From Simiduia sp. 21SJ11W-1 (GTDB lineage Bacteria; Pseudomonadota; Gammaproteobacteria; Pseudomonadales; Cellvibrionaceae), in assembly GCF_024138675.1 (NCBI RefSeq), contig NZ_CP090959.1, positions 3,522,001 to 3,586,000 of the forward strand: a DNA stretch of 64,000 bases. Reading direction: 5' to 3'. Numbering within the stretch: the stretch's first letter is position 1; the number at the start of each line of letters is the position of its first letter. Positions 32,941 through 41,291 of the stretch are shown here, one piece after another. The notes under the pieces were generated by a model. It did no database searches, had not been told where the DNA came from, and saw only the letters and a program-made list of their open reading frames with translations. Both the position numbers and the translations under genes were made by a program.

Positions 32941-33015
32941 GCATAACGCCTCAAACAGGGGCGCGCGTATGCGTGTCCCGGCCCGAAGGGCCCTTGCTGG
33001 TTTGACTTGTTATGA
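32941..33015 (-). other. attC: attC site 25 (75 bp), first attC of the array
   Basis: Plus strand GCATAAC...GTTATGA, CTCAAACAGGGGC type, same class as attC 3. Supplies the stop of the lipoprotein gene ending at 33010. Confidence 0.9.
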
Positions 33016-33426
33016 CTTTTCTTTGTTTGAATTTAAAGTGTAATTAACTTCATTGACTTTCTGCAGCAGACATTCATTCGTTGGAACTGGCACAGGAGAA
33101 GCGACTTTAATTACATCTATTAATTTAGTGGGGTCTTCACATGTAACAATTTCATGCTCTAGAATGTCGCCGGCTTTATTTACTTTAATACGAACCGTAC
33201 ACTCCGTTTGGTTATTATCACCCATTATTGCATCCCAGGATTTCCCCAAATGAGTGCCCACATCACCTAGGGCGACCATAAACCCTTCCTTATCGCTGCA
33301 GAAAAACATAGCTTCAAATTGCTGAATTTCTGTACCGTCTGCCACAATTATATTGTTTTCCTTTTTTGGCGTTGTCGCATTGCATGCAGACAAAACTAGA
33401 ACGGCCACTAAGAATCTATATTTCAT
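33010..33426 (-). CDS. Lipoprotein with TolA C-terminal-like domain, first cassette gene
   Basis: 138 residues. A lipoprotein signal with lipobox LSAC (Cys near residue 15) is followed by a TolA/TonB-C-like domain: TVRIKVNKAGDILEHEIVTCEDP, then DVIKVASPVPVPTNECLLQKVNEVNYTL. Three cysteines in the domain may form disulfides. TolA C-domains contact TolB/Pal or are parasitised by colicins and phages, so an envelope role is possible. It is the first cassette at the right end of the array, where expression from an upstream promoter would be strongest. Confidence 0.75.
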   Translation of the reverse strand: MKYRFLVAVLVLSACNATTPKKENNIIVADGTEIQQFEAMFFCSDKEGFMVALGDVGTHLGKSWDAIMGDNNQTECTVRIKVNKAGDILEHEIVTCEDPTKLIDVIKVASPVPVPTNECLLQKVNEVNYTLNSNKEKS

Positions 33427-33444
33427 GTGTCGATTTCCATTGAG

Positions 33445-33451
33445 TCATAAC
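33445..33451 (-). other. Array 5' boundary: lone core site GTTATGA (possible attI remnant)
   Basis: Minus strand AAGCTGTTATGAC. A recombination core lies at the start of the first cassette, with no attC-like arms on its right side. This is what a recombined attI, or the edge of an array that lost its integron platform, would look like. No integrase gene is found in the following 600 bp. Confidence 0.4.
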
Positions 33452-34018
33452 AGCTTATTCAACGGACGAAGCGCGGATATTTATTTTCTAAAAAATCTGC
33501 ATTTTCCACGCTGGGTCCCTGTATTTTTGATTATGGCGCGCTATTTTGGCGCCTAATTCATCAGATATTGCTGGCCTGCAGTTTCTGCTGGCAACATATC
33601 TCCGGTAGAAGCATTCGAAATATACTTCATAAGCGCTTAAAAAATATAGGCTTTCTATAATCTATCAGGCCATAACCGGTAGAGAAAAATCAGACCAGGC
33701 TACTGAAAAACAACAGTTGCGGGATTTAAAAACCCTAATTTCGCGCTGCTATCGAGCCTCACTTACGCTAACTTATCAACGTTTTTTACCATTGCCGCCT
33801 TGTGGGAAGGCGATTCGAAAAGCCGCCTCGCTCGCCCCCCTCTTCACCTTCACCGAGCCAATTACTCAGGCCAACAGCCATACCCGCCCAATAGGCCCGC
33901 GCGCACTTGCAACGGTAAAGCACGCCGCGCACCGCAGCGAGCACGGCTTAATGCTGCATATTTAAGCCCCCAAGGGTCAACCGCGCGTGCCTCACGCGTC
34001 CTATAAATACCCACTTAA
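33452..34018. other. Non-coding stretch between the array and cdd
   Basis: About 570 bp. AT-rich up to about 33700, GC-rich afterwards. Contains a small GGCGC/GCGCC hairpin near 33535-33553. The plus frame 33717-33965 needs a TTG start and has low-complexity content, so it is not called. I see no integrase or transposase remnant on either strand. Confidence 0.6.
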
Positions 34019-34019
34019 C

Positions 34020-34048
34020 TTGACTTAAACGATTAAGCGATTTATTAA
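34020..34048 (+). promoter_or_regulatory. cdd promoter with LacI-type operator
   Basis: -35 TTGACT (34020-34025), 17-bp spacer, -10 TATTAA (34043-34048). The near-perfect palindrome CTTAAACGATTAAG (34024-34037), with the central CG typical of LacI-family operators, overlaps the -35 and spacer. The LacI-type regulator encoded downstream probably represses the cdd operon here. Confidence 0.6.
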
Positions 34049-34096
34049 TACACCTTTTTTGCAGGCAGTCCGCCTGCCTTGATGCAAGGATTTCCA

Positions 34097-34492
34097 ATGG
34101 CCAGCTACTTTGAGAAACTGCAGGCGCTGCAGGCGCACGCCCACGCGCCTTACTCCCACTTTCAGGTGGCGGCAATATTGGTGCTGAAAGACGGCACCGA
34201 AGTGCGCGGTGTAAACGTAGAGAACGCATCCTTCGGCGGTACTATTTGTGCCGAGCGCTCGGCGTTTGTGAGTGCGGTTTCGCAAACGGGCAAGGTAGAT
34301 CAATTTGCGGCCATTCATTTGCTGGCGGGCAAGGGCGAACAATTTGTGATGCCCTGCGGTATGTGCCGCCAGGTGATGAGCGAATTTGTGGGCTCAGATT
34401 TCCCCGTGTATTTGTACAACACCCAAGGTGCAAGCCGCACGGTTACCATGGGCGAGCTGCTGCCTTTTGCCTTTAGCCAAGCGGACCTTTAG
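34097..34492 (+). CDS. cdd: Cytidine deaminase
   Basis: 131 residues from the ATG at 34097 (AAGGA 6 bp upstream), the size of homotetrameric Bacillus-type enzymes. Zinc site: TICAERSAF (Cys and catalytic Glu) and MPCGMCRQ. The substrate-binding region VNVENASFGG is intact. Deaminates cytidine and deoxycytidine to uridine forms. It is followed after 5 bp by the LacI-type regulator; together with the downstream nucleotide phosphatase it forms a nucleoside salvage locus. Confidence 0.96.
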   Translation: MASYFEKLQALQAHAHAPYSHFQVAAILVLKDGTEVRGVNVENASFGGTICAERSAFVSAVSQTGKVDQFAAIHLLAGKGEQFVMPCGMCRQVMSEFVGSDFPVYLYNTQGASRTVTMGELLPFAFSQADL

Positions 34493-34497
34493 GCACC

Positions 34498-35475
34498 GTG
34501 GCTACCCTAAAAGACATCGCCAAAGAACTGGGCGTATCTGTTGCTACTGTGTCTTATGCGCTCACTGGCCGCGGCTCGGTTAGCCCTGCCATGCGCGAAA
34601 AGGTACAGGCCACCGTAGAGCGCCTGGGCTACCAGCCCAATCGTAAGGCGCAGGCTATGCGCACGGGCATTACCCGTTGTATTGGGCTGATTATTCCCGA
34701 TTTAACCAACCCCTTCTTCCCGCAGCTTGCGCAAAAAATCGAGTTTGAAGCCCGCGCGGCCGGGCTTTCGGTGTTTGTGGTGGATTGCCAAAATCAGGCC
34801 GAGCATGAAGATGAAGGCCTGAACCTGATGGAACAGCAGCAGGTAGATGGAGTGATTTGGTGCCCCACGGGCAACCGTTCCACCCAACGTTTGGCACGCC
34901 TGCATTGCCCTGTGGTTTTGGTAGACAGGCCACTGCCAGGCTTTGATGCAGTGCATTCCGATTACCATGCAGGCGGGCAATTGCTGGCCCAGCACGCCAT
35001 TGAGCTTGGCCACAGCAATGTGGGCTTGATTAGCGGGCCGCAAGAAACCGAAAGCGCGCGGTTGCGCCGGGCGGGTTTTCTTGAAGCCGCGCGCGGGCGC
35101 ATCACAATTGCGTGGGAAGAATCTGTGCCCTTTTCCTCAGAGCTTACGCTAAGCGCACGCGATGCTCTGGCGCGCAATAAGGCAAGCTTGGTGGTAGCCG
35201 GTAACGATTTGATTGCTGTGGGCGCGCTGGACGAGCTGCGCAAGCTCGGCAAGCGGGTACCTGAAGATGTTTCACTCATGGGGTTTGACGACATTCCCTG
35301 GGCGGCCCTGATTACCCCAACGCTCACCACCATTCGCCAACCCATTGCAGCATTGGCCCATGAGGCGTTGTCTTTATTAACGGCCAAAATGAAAGATCGC
35401 ACTCGGCCGGTGAGCACCCGCGTGGTAGGCGTTTCGCTGGTACAACGCAATTCCGCCATTAGCGCCAAACGCTAA
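34498..35475 (+). CDS. LacI-family transcriptional regulator, probably of nucleoside salvage
   Basis: 325 residues from a GTG start. N-terminal LacI helix-turn-helix (TLKDIAKELGVSVATVSYALTGRGSVSPAMREKV) and hinge, then a periplasmic-binding-protein-like effector domain (IGLIIPDLTNPFFPQLAQ, DGVIWCP, GHSNVGLISGPQE, GFDDIPWAALITPTLTTIRQP). It sits 5 bp after cdd. Regulation of cdd by a CytR-like regulator with a nucleoside effector is inferred from position and the operator upstream of cdd. Confidence 0.88.
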   Translation: MATLKDIAKELGVSVATVSYALTGRGSVSPAMREKVQATVERLGYQPNRKAQAMRTGITRCIGLIIPDLTNPFFPQLAQKIEFEARAAGLSVFVVDCQNQAEHEDEGLNLMEQQQVDGVIWCPTGNRSTQRLARLHCPVVLVDRPLPGFDAVHSDYHAGGQLLAQHAIELGHSNVGLISGPQETESARLRRAGFLEAARGRITIAWEESVPFSSELTLSARDALARNKASLVVAGNDLIAVGALDELRKLGKRVPEDVSLMGFDDIPWAALITPTLTTIRQPIAALAHEALSLLTAKMKDRTRPVSTRVVGVSLVQRNSAISAKR

Positions 35476-35548
35476 GGGCGCCACTTAACGCCGCTTTAAA
35501 TACCCCCTAGCGCAGGCCTTTGCCTGTAGAGCAGAACAAGGAGAGATC

Positions 35549-37219
35549 ATGCGCCTCAACACTATACTGCCCCTGCTGTGTTTACTGGCCTTGCCCGCCT
35601 GCGGCAATCCTTCAGACACTGCGGCTTTTAAACCTGCAACAAAATCTGTTGAAAACGGCGCCGAAAAAAGCCTCACAAAACCCTTGCGGCTAGCCAGTTG
35701 GAACATTGAGCATCTGGCCGAGCGCGATGGCGAAGGCTGCAAGCCGCGCACCGAAGCAGACTACACCCAGCTGCGCGACTATGCCGCGCGCCTGAATGCC
35801 GATGTGGTAGCACTGCAAGAGGTGGAATCCGAGGCGGCACTTGCGCGGGTATTCCCAAAGGATAAATGGCAATTTGTGGTGTCGCCACGGGCGGCCAGCC
35901 AAACCTACGAATGCCGGGGCAGCACACAGTTTTCTACCCAGCAGCGCGTAGCATTTGCCATTCGCAAGGGCGTTGAGTTCAGCTACAACCCGCAAGAAAA
36001 TCTTACCGCACTTGGCCTGAATGAAGATGGCCTGCGACTTGGCCTGGTAATTACCCTCACCCACACGCAACCGGCCACAAAGTTGCTGGCCATTCACGCA
36101 AAAAGTGGCTGCTTCATTAACGACTACCAGCGCGAACAAGACAAACGCGCCTGCAAATTATTGGGCCGCCAAGCGCCGGTATTGGATGCCTGGGTAGAGG
36201 CGCAGTTGGCCACCAATACGCCCTTTGCCATTTTGGGTGATTTTAACCATCGCTTACTGGCGCCGAACAATCGGCTGTGGCAAGAGCTTTCAAAAGTGGA
36301 CGGCCAGCCTGCGGCCGTGGTGAACGCCATGAGCGGCTTGCAAAGTTGCCACCCGAAATACAAAGAGCTGATAGACCACATAGTGTTCGGTGGGCCTGCC
36401 GCCACGGGCTTTGTGCGTTTTAGTGCGCGCTCGCATAACTATGAGCACACCATGCTTGCAGATCACTGCGCAATCAGCGCTGAACTGCAGCCGGTGCTTT
36501 CGCCTGCGGCCGCAGCAACTCAGCCTGTAAGCAGCGCCGTAAAATGGACGCAGCACTCAGTGGAATATGCACTGCTTACCCGCGCACTCTTTGCCAAGGC
36601 CCAAGCAAACCTCATGCAAACCCACACAGGCTTCCAAAAACCCTGGGTAGTGTTTATGGATGTGGATGAAACACTATTAGATAACAGCCAATACAACCGC
36701 GCGCGCGATGAACAAGGCCTGGGCTTCAGCGCCGCCAGCTGGGCCAGCTGGGTGAGTGCCGAGCAAGCCGGTGAAGTGCCCGGCGCCAAAGCTTTTGCCA
36801 ACGCCGTGCTGGCAGCCGGTGGCCAACTGGCACTGATTACCAACCGTGAACGAACGCAAGATCACCACACCTGGGCAAACCTTAAGGCACTGGGTTTTAA
36901 CATCAACCGGCAAAATACCTGCATTCTTGGGCGCACCGCTGAAGACAAACACGCAATTGGCAAACCCGGTATCGCAAACGATAAAGATTTGCGCCGCCAG
37001 CAACTACTGGCAGGTAACGCTCACGCCTGTTGGGCAGAAGATGCCAGCGCAAAAGCACACTGGGCCAGGCCGCTGCAGTTGGTGCTGGAAGTGGGCGATA
37101 ATATTCAGGATTTCAGCCAGCTGCGCCAAGCGACGGCTTCGGCAGAGGCCTTAGCAGAGCGCCAGGGGCGCGACCTATTGCTGTTGCCCAACGCCATGTA
37201 CGGTTCTTGGTCACACTGA
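35549..37219 (+). CDS. Lipoprotein fusion: endonuclease/exonuclease/phosphatase domain plus HAD acid phosphatase
   Basis: 556 residues. The lipoprotein signal ends LALPAC (lipobox Cys near residue 18). Residues of about 45-320 form an EEP-fold phosphoesterase (RLASWNIEHL, VVALQEVES, AILGDFNHR, ADHCAISAEL). Residues of about 360-550 form a HAD acid phosphatase of the class B/e(P4) type (VFMDVDETLLDN with the catalytic DxD, LALITNRER, LEVGDNIQDF). A short Ala/Pro-rich linker joins them. Both reactions fit stepwise breakdown of nucleic acid or nucleotides outside the inner membrane, feeding nucleosides to cdd. AAGGAGA precedes the start. Confidence 0.85.
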   Translation: MRLNTILPLLCLLALPACGNPSDTAAFKPATKSVENGAEKSLTKPLRLASWNIEHLAERDGEGCKPRTEADYTQLRDYAARLNADVVALQEVESEAALARVFPKDKWQFVVSPRAASQTYECRGSTQFSTQQRVAFAIRKGVEFSYNPQENLTALGLNEDGLRLGLVITLTHTQPATKLLAIHAKSGCFINDYQREQDKRACKLLGRQAPVLDAWVEAQLATNTPFAILGDFNHRLLAPNNRLWQELSKVDGQPAAVVNAMSGLQSCHPKYKELIDHIVFGGPAATGFVRFSARSHNYEHTMLADHCAISAELQPVLSPAAAATQPVSSAVKWTQHSVEYALLTRALFAKAQANLMQTHTGFQKPWVVFMDVDETLLDNSQYNRARDEQGLGFSAASWASWVSAEQAGEVPGAKAFANAVLAAGGQLALITNRERTQDHHTWANLKALGFNINRQNTCILGRTAEDKHAIGKPGIANDKDLRRQQLLAGNAHACWAEDASAKAHWARPLQLVLEVGDNIQDFSQLRQATASAEALAERQGRDLLLLPNAMYGSWSH

Positions 37220-37296
37220 AAAACCAAAGGTTAGCCAGCCTGCTGGTGATTGCAGGCCAAATAATACAGCGGGCAATTGTGTGGTGGCCGTGGGTG

Positions 37297-39687
37297 TTAC
37301 CAAAGGTTTAACTGGGCATCTACCAGTGCACTGAAGTCGCTATTGAAAAACGGCAGTATGGCATCGGCCACTGGTTGCAGCTGCCTTTCAAGGTAGTGGG
37401 TGTAATCCATAGGCGCCGGCAATGCCAGTGGCTCGCCTTGTGTATCACACACGGGCTCGGGCCCGTTCACGGTAATGCAATAGCTCACCCAATCGCCGCG
37501 CCGGGGCCTGTCGCCGCGGGCGGCAAGCTTAATGGCTGCCTGCACATGGGGTGGTCGATTTTTTGCGTAGTCTGCCAATTTTCTACGCAGGCGCTTGCGG
37601 TACACCAGCTGCTCATCGCGCTCGCCCGCCAGCAAGCTGGCCACCCAGGCTTGCACCCATTCGCTGTAGGGCTCGCCGTTAAACAGCTTCCAGTAAAGTG
37701 CGGTTTGAAACTCACGCGCCAGGGGCGTCCAATCGGTGCGCACACTTTCAAGGCCCTTGAAAATCAGCTGCTGCTCGCCCGCACTGTTTCGCACAATGCC
37801 GGCGTAGCGCTTTTTGCTACCCTGTTCAGAGCCGCGAATGGTGGGCATAAAAAATTGCTCGAAGTGGGTTTCAAATTCAATTTCCAGCGCGCTTTGCACG
37901 CCGTGGGCATCACGCAGGTGATCAGCCCACCAGCGGTTTAACGAGTGCGCCAAACTTTTGCCCACCTCGGCCGGGCAGCGCTCGGTGCGCTGGGCGTCTA
38001 CCCACACGAATACCGAATCCGTATCGCCGTAAATCACATCAAAGCCCTGGGCTTCAATCCACACCCTGGAGCGCTGGATGATTTCATGGCCACGCAGGGT
38101 AATTGAGCTGCACACCCGAGGGTCGAAAAACCGGCAGCCCTCTGAGCCCAGCACGCCGTAAAAGGAGTTCATAATAATTTTAATGGCGTGCGAAAGCGGT
38201 TGATCTTGTGCCTGCTTGGCGGCATCGCGCGCGGCCCACAAGGTTTCAATAATGCCCGGCAATAAATGGCCTTGCTTCACAAAATAGGCGTCGTTAAAGC
38301 CCTGCACATGCAACGCCGGGTTGAAGCCCTCGGTACGCGCCAGCCAATAGCCACATGGGTCTATTAAAAAGCTGCGAATAATTGAGGGGTAGAGGCTTTT
38401 GAAATCGAGCACCACCACGTTTTGGTAAACCCCGGGGCGCGAATCCATTACCAGCCCGCCAGGGCTGATGACATCTGATTGCACCTCGCCGAGGTTGGGC
38501 GCCACAAAACCTGCGCGGTGCAGGCGCGGCAGGTAGGCGTATTCAAAAGCCGCCACCGAGCCACCAATGCGATCAAGCGGCAGGCCCGTCAGGCGCGCGC
38601 GGGCCACGGCGAAGTCCAACAGTTTTAGCTTGGCAAAAATATCTGAAACGAGCTGGCAATCTTGCAGGTTGTAGGCGGCAAGGCTGGGTTTATCTTCGCG
38701 GTAAAGGCGCAGTATTTCTTCACCACGGTGATTGCCTTCAATCAGCTTGGCCGCGCCCAGCACTTTGCCTGCCACATGGTTTAGGCCGTAGCTGTCGAAG
38801 CTGTGGGCGGCAGCCTTTAACAAATCTATGCCATCGAGCGCCACGCGCCCGGCAATGTGCACATAGCGGCGCTCACTCTCGCCGCCTTCTTCACGCCAAC
38901 GCGGTGCCCGGCCATCGCGGCCAATGGCAAACGGCAGGCGGGCGTTGTCGCAGAATTTTTGCAGCATCCATAAATCAAAGCTCACGAAGTTCCAGCCAAT
39001 GAGTATGTCTGGGTCTAGCAGCCGCACGGCGCGTAGAAATTTATCCAGACAATCGCGCTCGCTTGAGGCGCCAACGAGTTCAAGTTGTTCATCTGCTGCC
39101 GATTGCGCGCCCACCATGTACACCCGGCGCACACCCATGCCCTGCATGCCGATGGAAAACAATTGCTTGCCATCGAGTGAAGTTTCAATATCTACCGAGA
39201 GCACGCCAAGGCTCAGGGGGCAGGCCTGTGCGCGGGCAAGGCTTTTGGGTGCAATAAAACCTCGGCTTTGCGGGCCCGGCGTATACGCAAGATCGGCCGT
39301 GATAAAGCGCTCCATTAAAAAGCGATCGGCCGGGCGAATGTCGGATTCCCAAAGCCGAATACCCTGCTCGCCCAGGCGCTGCACAGCCTCGCGCTGAATG
39401 CGATGCTCGCGGCAATATAGCCCTTGTACAGGTGTGCCCGCGTGGGTTTTTAAGGTGAGGCTTTGCGTGCGCCAGCCGGTAAGACCTGTGAGTGCGCGTG
39501 CAACTTGAGGCTCGTCTTCGGCGGCAAAAAAGCAGACGCTTTCAAGGCCTGTAATGCGCAGCGCCCGGGCGCCTTTTGCCGTGTGCAGCCACAGCTCAAG
39601 TGCCAGGCCTGCGCGGGTATCGCGCCAATCACGGGTCAATAAAAAGCCCTGCTCACTCGGCAGGGCTTGGGGGGGCTTGTGGATCAC
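37297..39687 (-). CDS. polB: DNA polymerase II (family B)
   Basis: 796 residues (E. coli Pol II has 783). The 3'-5' exonuclease motifs are intact (SVDIETSL, LIGWNFVSFDL, YNLQDC), as are the polymerase motifs A (VVLDFKSLYPSII), B (IIMNSFYGVLGS) and C (YGDTDSVFV). It is an SOS-type polymerase for restart and bypass of stalled forks. The start codon lies 2 bp after the stop of the DUF2333 gene, so they are transcribed together. No LexA box was identified close by. Confidence 0.96.
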   Translation of the reverse strand: MIHKPPQALPSEQGFLLTRDWRDTRAGLALELWLHTAKGARALRITGLESVCFFAAEDEPQVARALTGLTGWRTQSLTLKTHAGTPVQGLYCREHRIQREAVQRLGEQGIRLWESDIRPADRFLMERFITADLAYTPGPQSRGFIAPKSLARAQACPLSLGVLSVDIETSLDGKQLFSIGMQGMGVRRVYMVGAQSAADEQLELVGASSERDCLDKFLRAVRLLDPDILIGWNFVSFDLWMLQKFCDNARLPFAIGRDGRAPRWREEGGESERRYVHIAGRVALDGIDLLKAAAHSFDSYGLNHVAGKVLGAAKLIEGNHRGEEILRLYREDKPSLAAYNLQDCQLVSDIFAKLKLLDFAVARARLTGLPLDRIGGSVAAFEYAYLPRLHRAGFVAPNLGEVQSDVISPGGLVMDSRPGVYQNVVVLDFKSLYPSIIRSFLIDPCGYWLARTEGFNPALHVQGFNDAYFVKQGHLLPGIIETLWAARDAAKQAQDQPLSHAIKIIMNSFYGVLGSEGCRFFDPRVCSSITLRGHEIIQRSRVWIEAQGFDVIYGDTDSVFVWVDAQRTERCPAEVGKSLAHSLNRWWADHLRDAHGVQSALEIEFETHFEQFFMPTIRGSEQGSKKRYAGIVRNSAGEQQLIFKGLESVRTDWTPLAREFQTALYWKLFNGEPYSEWVQAWVASLLAGERDEQLVYRKRLRRKLADYAKNRPPHVQAAIKLAARGDRPRRGDWVSYCITVNGPEPVCDTQGEPLALPAPMDYTHYLERQLQPVADAILPFFNSDFSALVDAQLNLW

Positions 39688-39689
39688 AG

Positions 39690-40772
39690 TTAGCCTTGTG
39701 CCAACAGCTCGCGCAAATCGATAATGGCGGCATTGGCCCGTGAAATGTAATTGGCCATCACCAGTGAGTGGTTGGCGAGCATGCCAAAGCCTGAACCGTT
39801 CAGCACCATGGGGCTGCCAAGGGGTTCTTGAGTGGCCTCAAGCTCGCGAATAATTTGTTGCAAACTTACCAGCGCATTTTTGTTGTCTAGTACATCGGCA
39901 AAATCTATCTCAATGGCTTTCAGTAAATGCAGCAACGCCCAGGAGGTGCCACGGGCTTCATAAAATACGTCGTCTATTTCCCACCAACTGGTTTTCACCA
40001 CAATTTCACGGGGGGTTGCGGTAGATTGATGGGCCGATGCATCGCCGCCTAAATCGGTATTAATACGCACCTTTTCTACACTTGCCGACAGGCGCTGCGA
40101 CAAACTGCCAAGGCGTGATTCCACCGAGCGCAACCAGTAGTTGAGGTTATCTGCGCGGGCATAAAACTGGGCGTCAGGTGCCTGATCATCCACAAGCCGT
40201 GCCAGGTAGCTTTCAAGCTTGATGATGCCCTCTTGGTATTGGGATTCCGTAGACGGCCACACCCAACTTTTGTGATCGAAATTAAAACGCGGTTCGGCCA
40301 GTGTGAGGTCTGCATCTTCGCGCGATTGCGACTGCGAGCGGCTAAAGGCTTCACGCATGGCCTTGCTCATGTCGCGCACCTGAATTAACACGCCGTATTC
40401 CCAGCTGGGGATGTTATCCATCCATACACCTGGCGGCATCACATCGTTGCTCAAATAGCCGCCGCGCTTGTTGAGCATGCGCGAGGAAAGCTCAATCAAT
40501 GTTGCCGTGGTGGTGGCACCTACCACAGGCTTGGCGCGTGGCTCAGCCACCGGCACCCGCTGCTTGGCAACGGCGTTCACATCAAACAGCTCGGGCTCGG
40601 TATCAAAATAAAAACCCAGGCCGCCAACAACCAACAGCAGCAGCAATGCAGCGCCTGCAAGCCAGCGCCACAAGGGGTTTTGGGTAGACCAGTCTTCGCG
40701 CACATCGGCGCTGTAATCTGCAAGGCTGCGCTTGCGTTGATGCCAGAATTTTTGCAATTTATTCCACGCCAT
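39690..40772 (-). CDS. DUF2333 family inner-membrane protein
   Basis: 360 residues from the ATG at 40772; a second ATG at 40790 is possible. A single N-terminal membrane segment (about 42-60, WLAGAALLLLLVVGGLGFYF) is followed by a large periplasmic domain with the DUF2333 pattern (GGYLSNDVMPPGVWMDNIPSWEYGVLIQVRDMSKAMRE, WWEIDDVFYEARGTSWALLHLLKAIE). Function unknown; conserved in gammaproteobacteria. Operonic with polB. Confidence 0.82.
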   Translation of the reverse strand: MAWNKLQKFWHQRKRSLADYSADVREDWSTQNPLWRWLAGAALLLLLVVGGLGFYFDTEPELFDVNAVAKQRVPVAEPRAKPVVGATTTATLIELSSRMLNKRGGYLSNDVMPPGVWMDNIPSWEYGVLIQVRDMSKAMREAFSRSQSQSREDADLTLAEPRFNFDHKSWVWPSTESQYQEGIIKLESYLARLVDDQAPDAQFYARADNLNYWLRSVESRLGSLSQRLSASVEKVRINTDLGGDASAHQSTATPREIVVKTSWWEIDDVFYEARGTSWALLHLLKAIEIDFADVLDNKNALVSLQQIIRELEATQEPLGSPMVLNGSGFGMLANHSLVMANYISRANAAIIDLRELLAQG

Positions 40773-40821
40773 GGGCAGTGGTAACCTCATAATTGATGAA
40801 CGAAATGTAAGTTTTCATAAA

Positions 40822-41265
40822 TTAGTGATTGTGGTGTTGCATGGCTTGCTTGGGGTTCACTACGCGCGCGCGGGCGCTAACCTTTTCACCATTTGCAAAT
40901 TGGAATACCACCGGCACTTCGTTGCCTGCCTTGAGCGGCTTGGCCAATTGGAACAACATCACATGAAAACCGCCGGGCGCAAGCTTGACCTCGGCGCGGC
41001 CACCTACCTCTACTGCCTCAACGCGGCGCATACGCATCATGCCACCCTCTTCGGTATGCGCGTGCAACTCGGCTTTATCTACGCCTTCAACACTTACACT
41101 CACCAGGCGCGTGGGCTTGCGGGTGGTGTTTTCGAGCGTGGCAAACAGCGCAGAGGTATTGGTGCCAGGCACGGTTTCGCGTGCCCACACGTCACTGACG
41201 ATAATTTCTGCAGCCACCATAGGCGCCCAACAAAGGCCTGCCAATAACCACGTGCGAATGTTCAT
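40822..41265 (-). CDS. PCuAC-family periplasmic copper chaperone
   Basis: 147 residues with a signal peptide (MNIRTWLLAGLCWAPMVAA|EI). The PCu(A)C domain has ligands of the H(M)x10MxxHxxxxxM kind: ELHAHTEEGGMMRMRRVE and PGGFHVMLFQL. It ends MQHHNH, a possible extra metal-binding tail. PCuAC proteins deliver Cu(I) to the CuA site of cytochrome oxidase. It lies between DUF2333 and the LapD-like gene. Confidence 0.9.
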   Translation of the reverse strand: MNIRTWLLAGLCWAPMVAAEIIVSDVWARETVPGTNTSALFATLENTTRKPTRLVSVSVEGVDKAELHAHTEEGGMMRMRRVEAVEVGGRAEVKLAPGGFHVMLFQLAKPLKAGNEVPVVFQFANGEKVSARARVVNPKQAMQHHNH

Positions 41266-41291
41266 GTAACCTCCCGGGTTTTCTACTTTTA

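Larger units (their letters stand above)
21794..33451 (-). mobile_element. Integron cassette array without integrase (CALIN-type), minus-strand orientation
   Basis: About 11.7 kb holding 25 clear attC sites plus a degenerate one at the left end. Read on the minus strand each site starts like GCATAACAAGC and ends like GGGCGTTATGC, the canonical attC polarity. Cassette genes on the minus strand therefore have the normal gene-then-attC arrangement. The first cassette is at the right (core sequence at 33445-33451) and the last at the left. No tyrosine recombinase is encoded anywhere in the window, so the array is either a CALIN or driven in trans. Cassettes: 16 with single minus-strand genes, two toxin-antitoxin modules on the plus strand, and eight without a credible gene. 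Confidence 0.92.

Noticed and set aside
22408-33015. Regularly spaced repeats suggestive of a CRISPR array
   Set aside because: The repeats are 72-120 bp with core sites and internal hairpins, and the spacers are genes; this is attC architecture, not CRISPR.
33717-33965. 82-codon plus-strand frame before cdd
   Set aside because: It needs a TTG start without ribosome-binding site and has low-complexity, non-protein-like composition.
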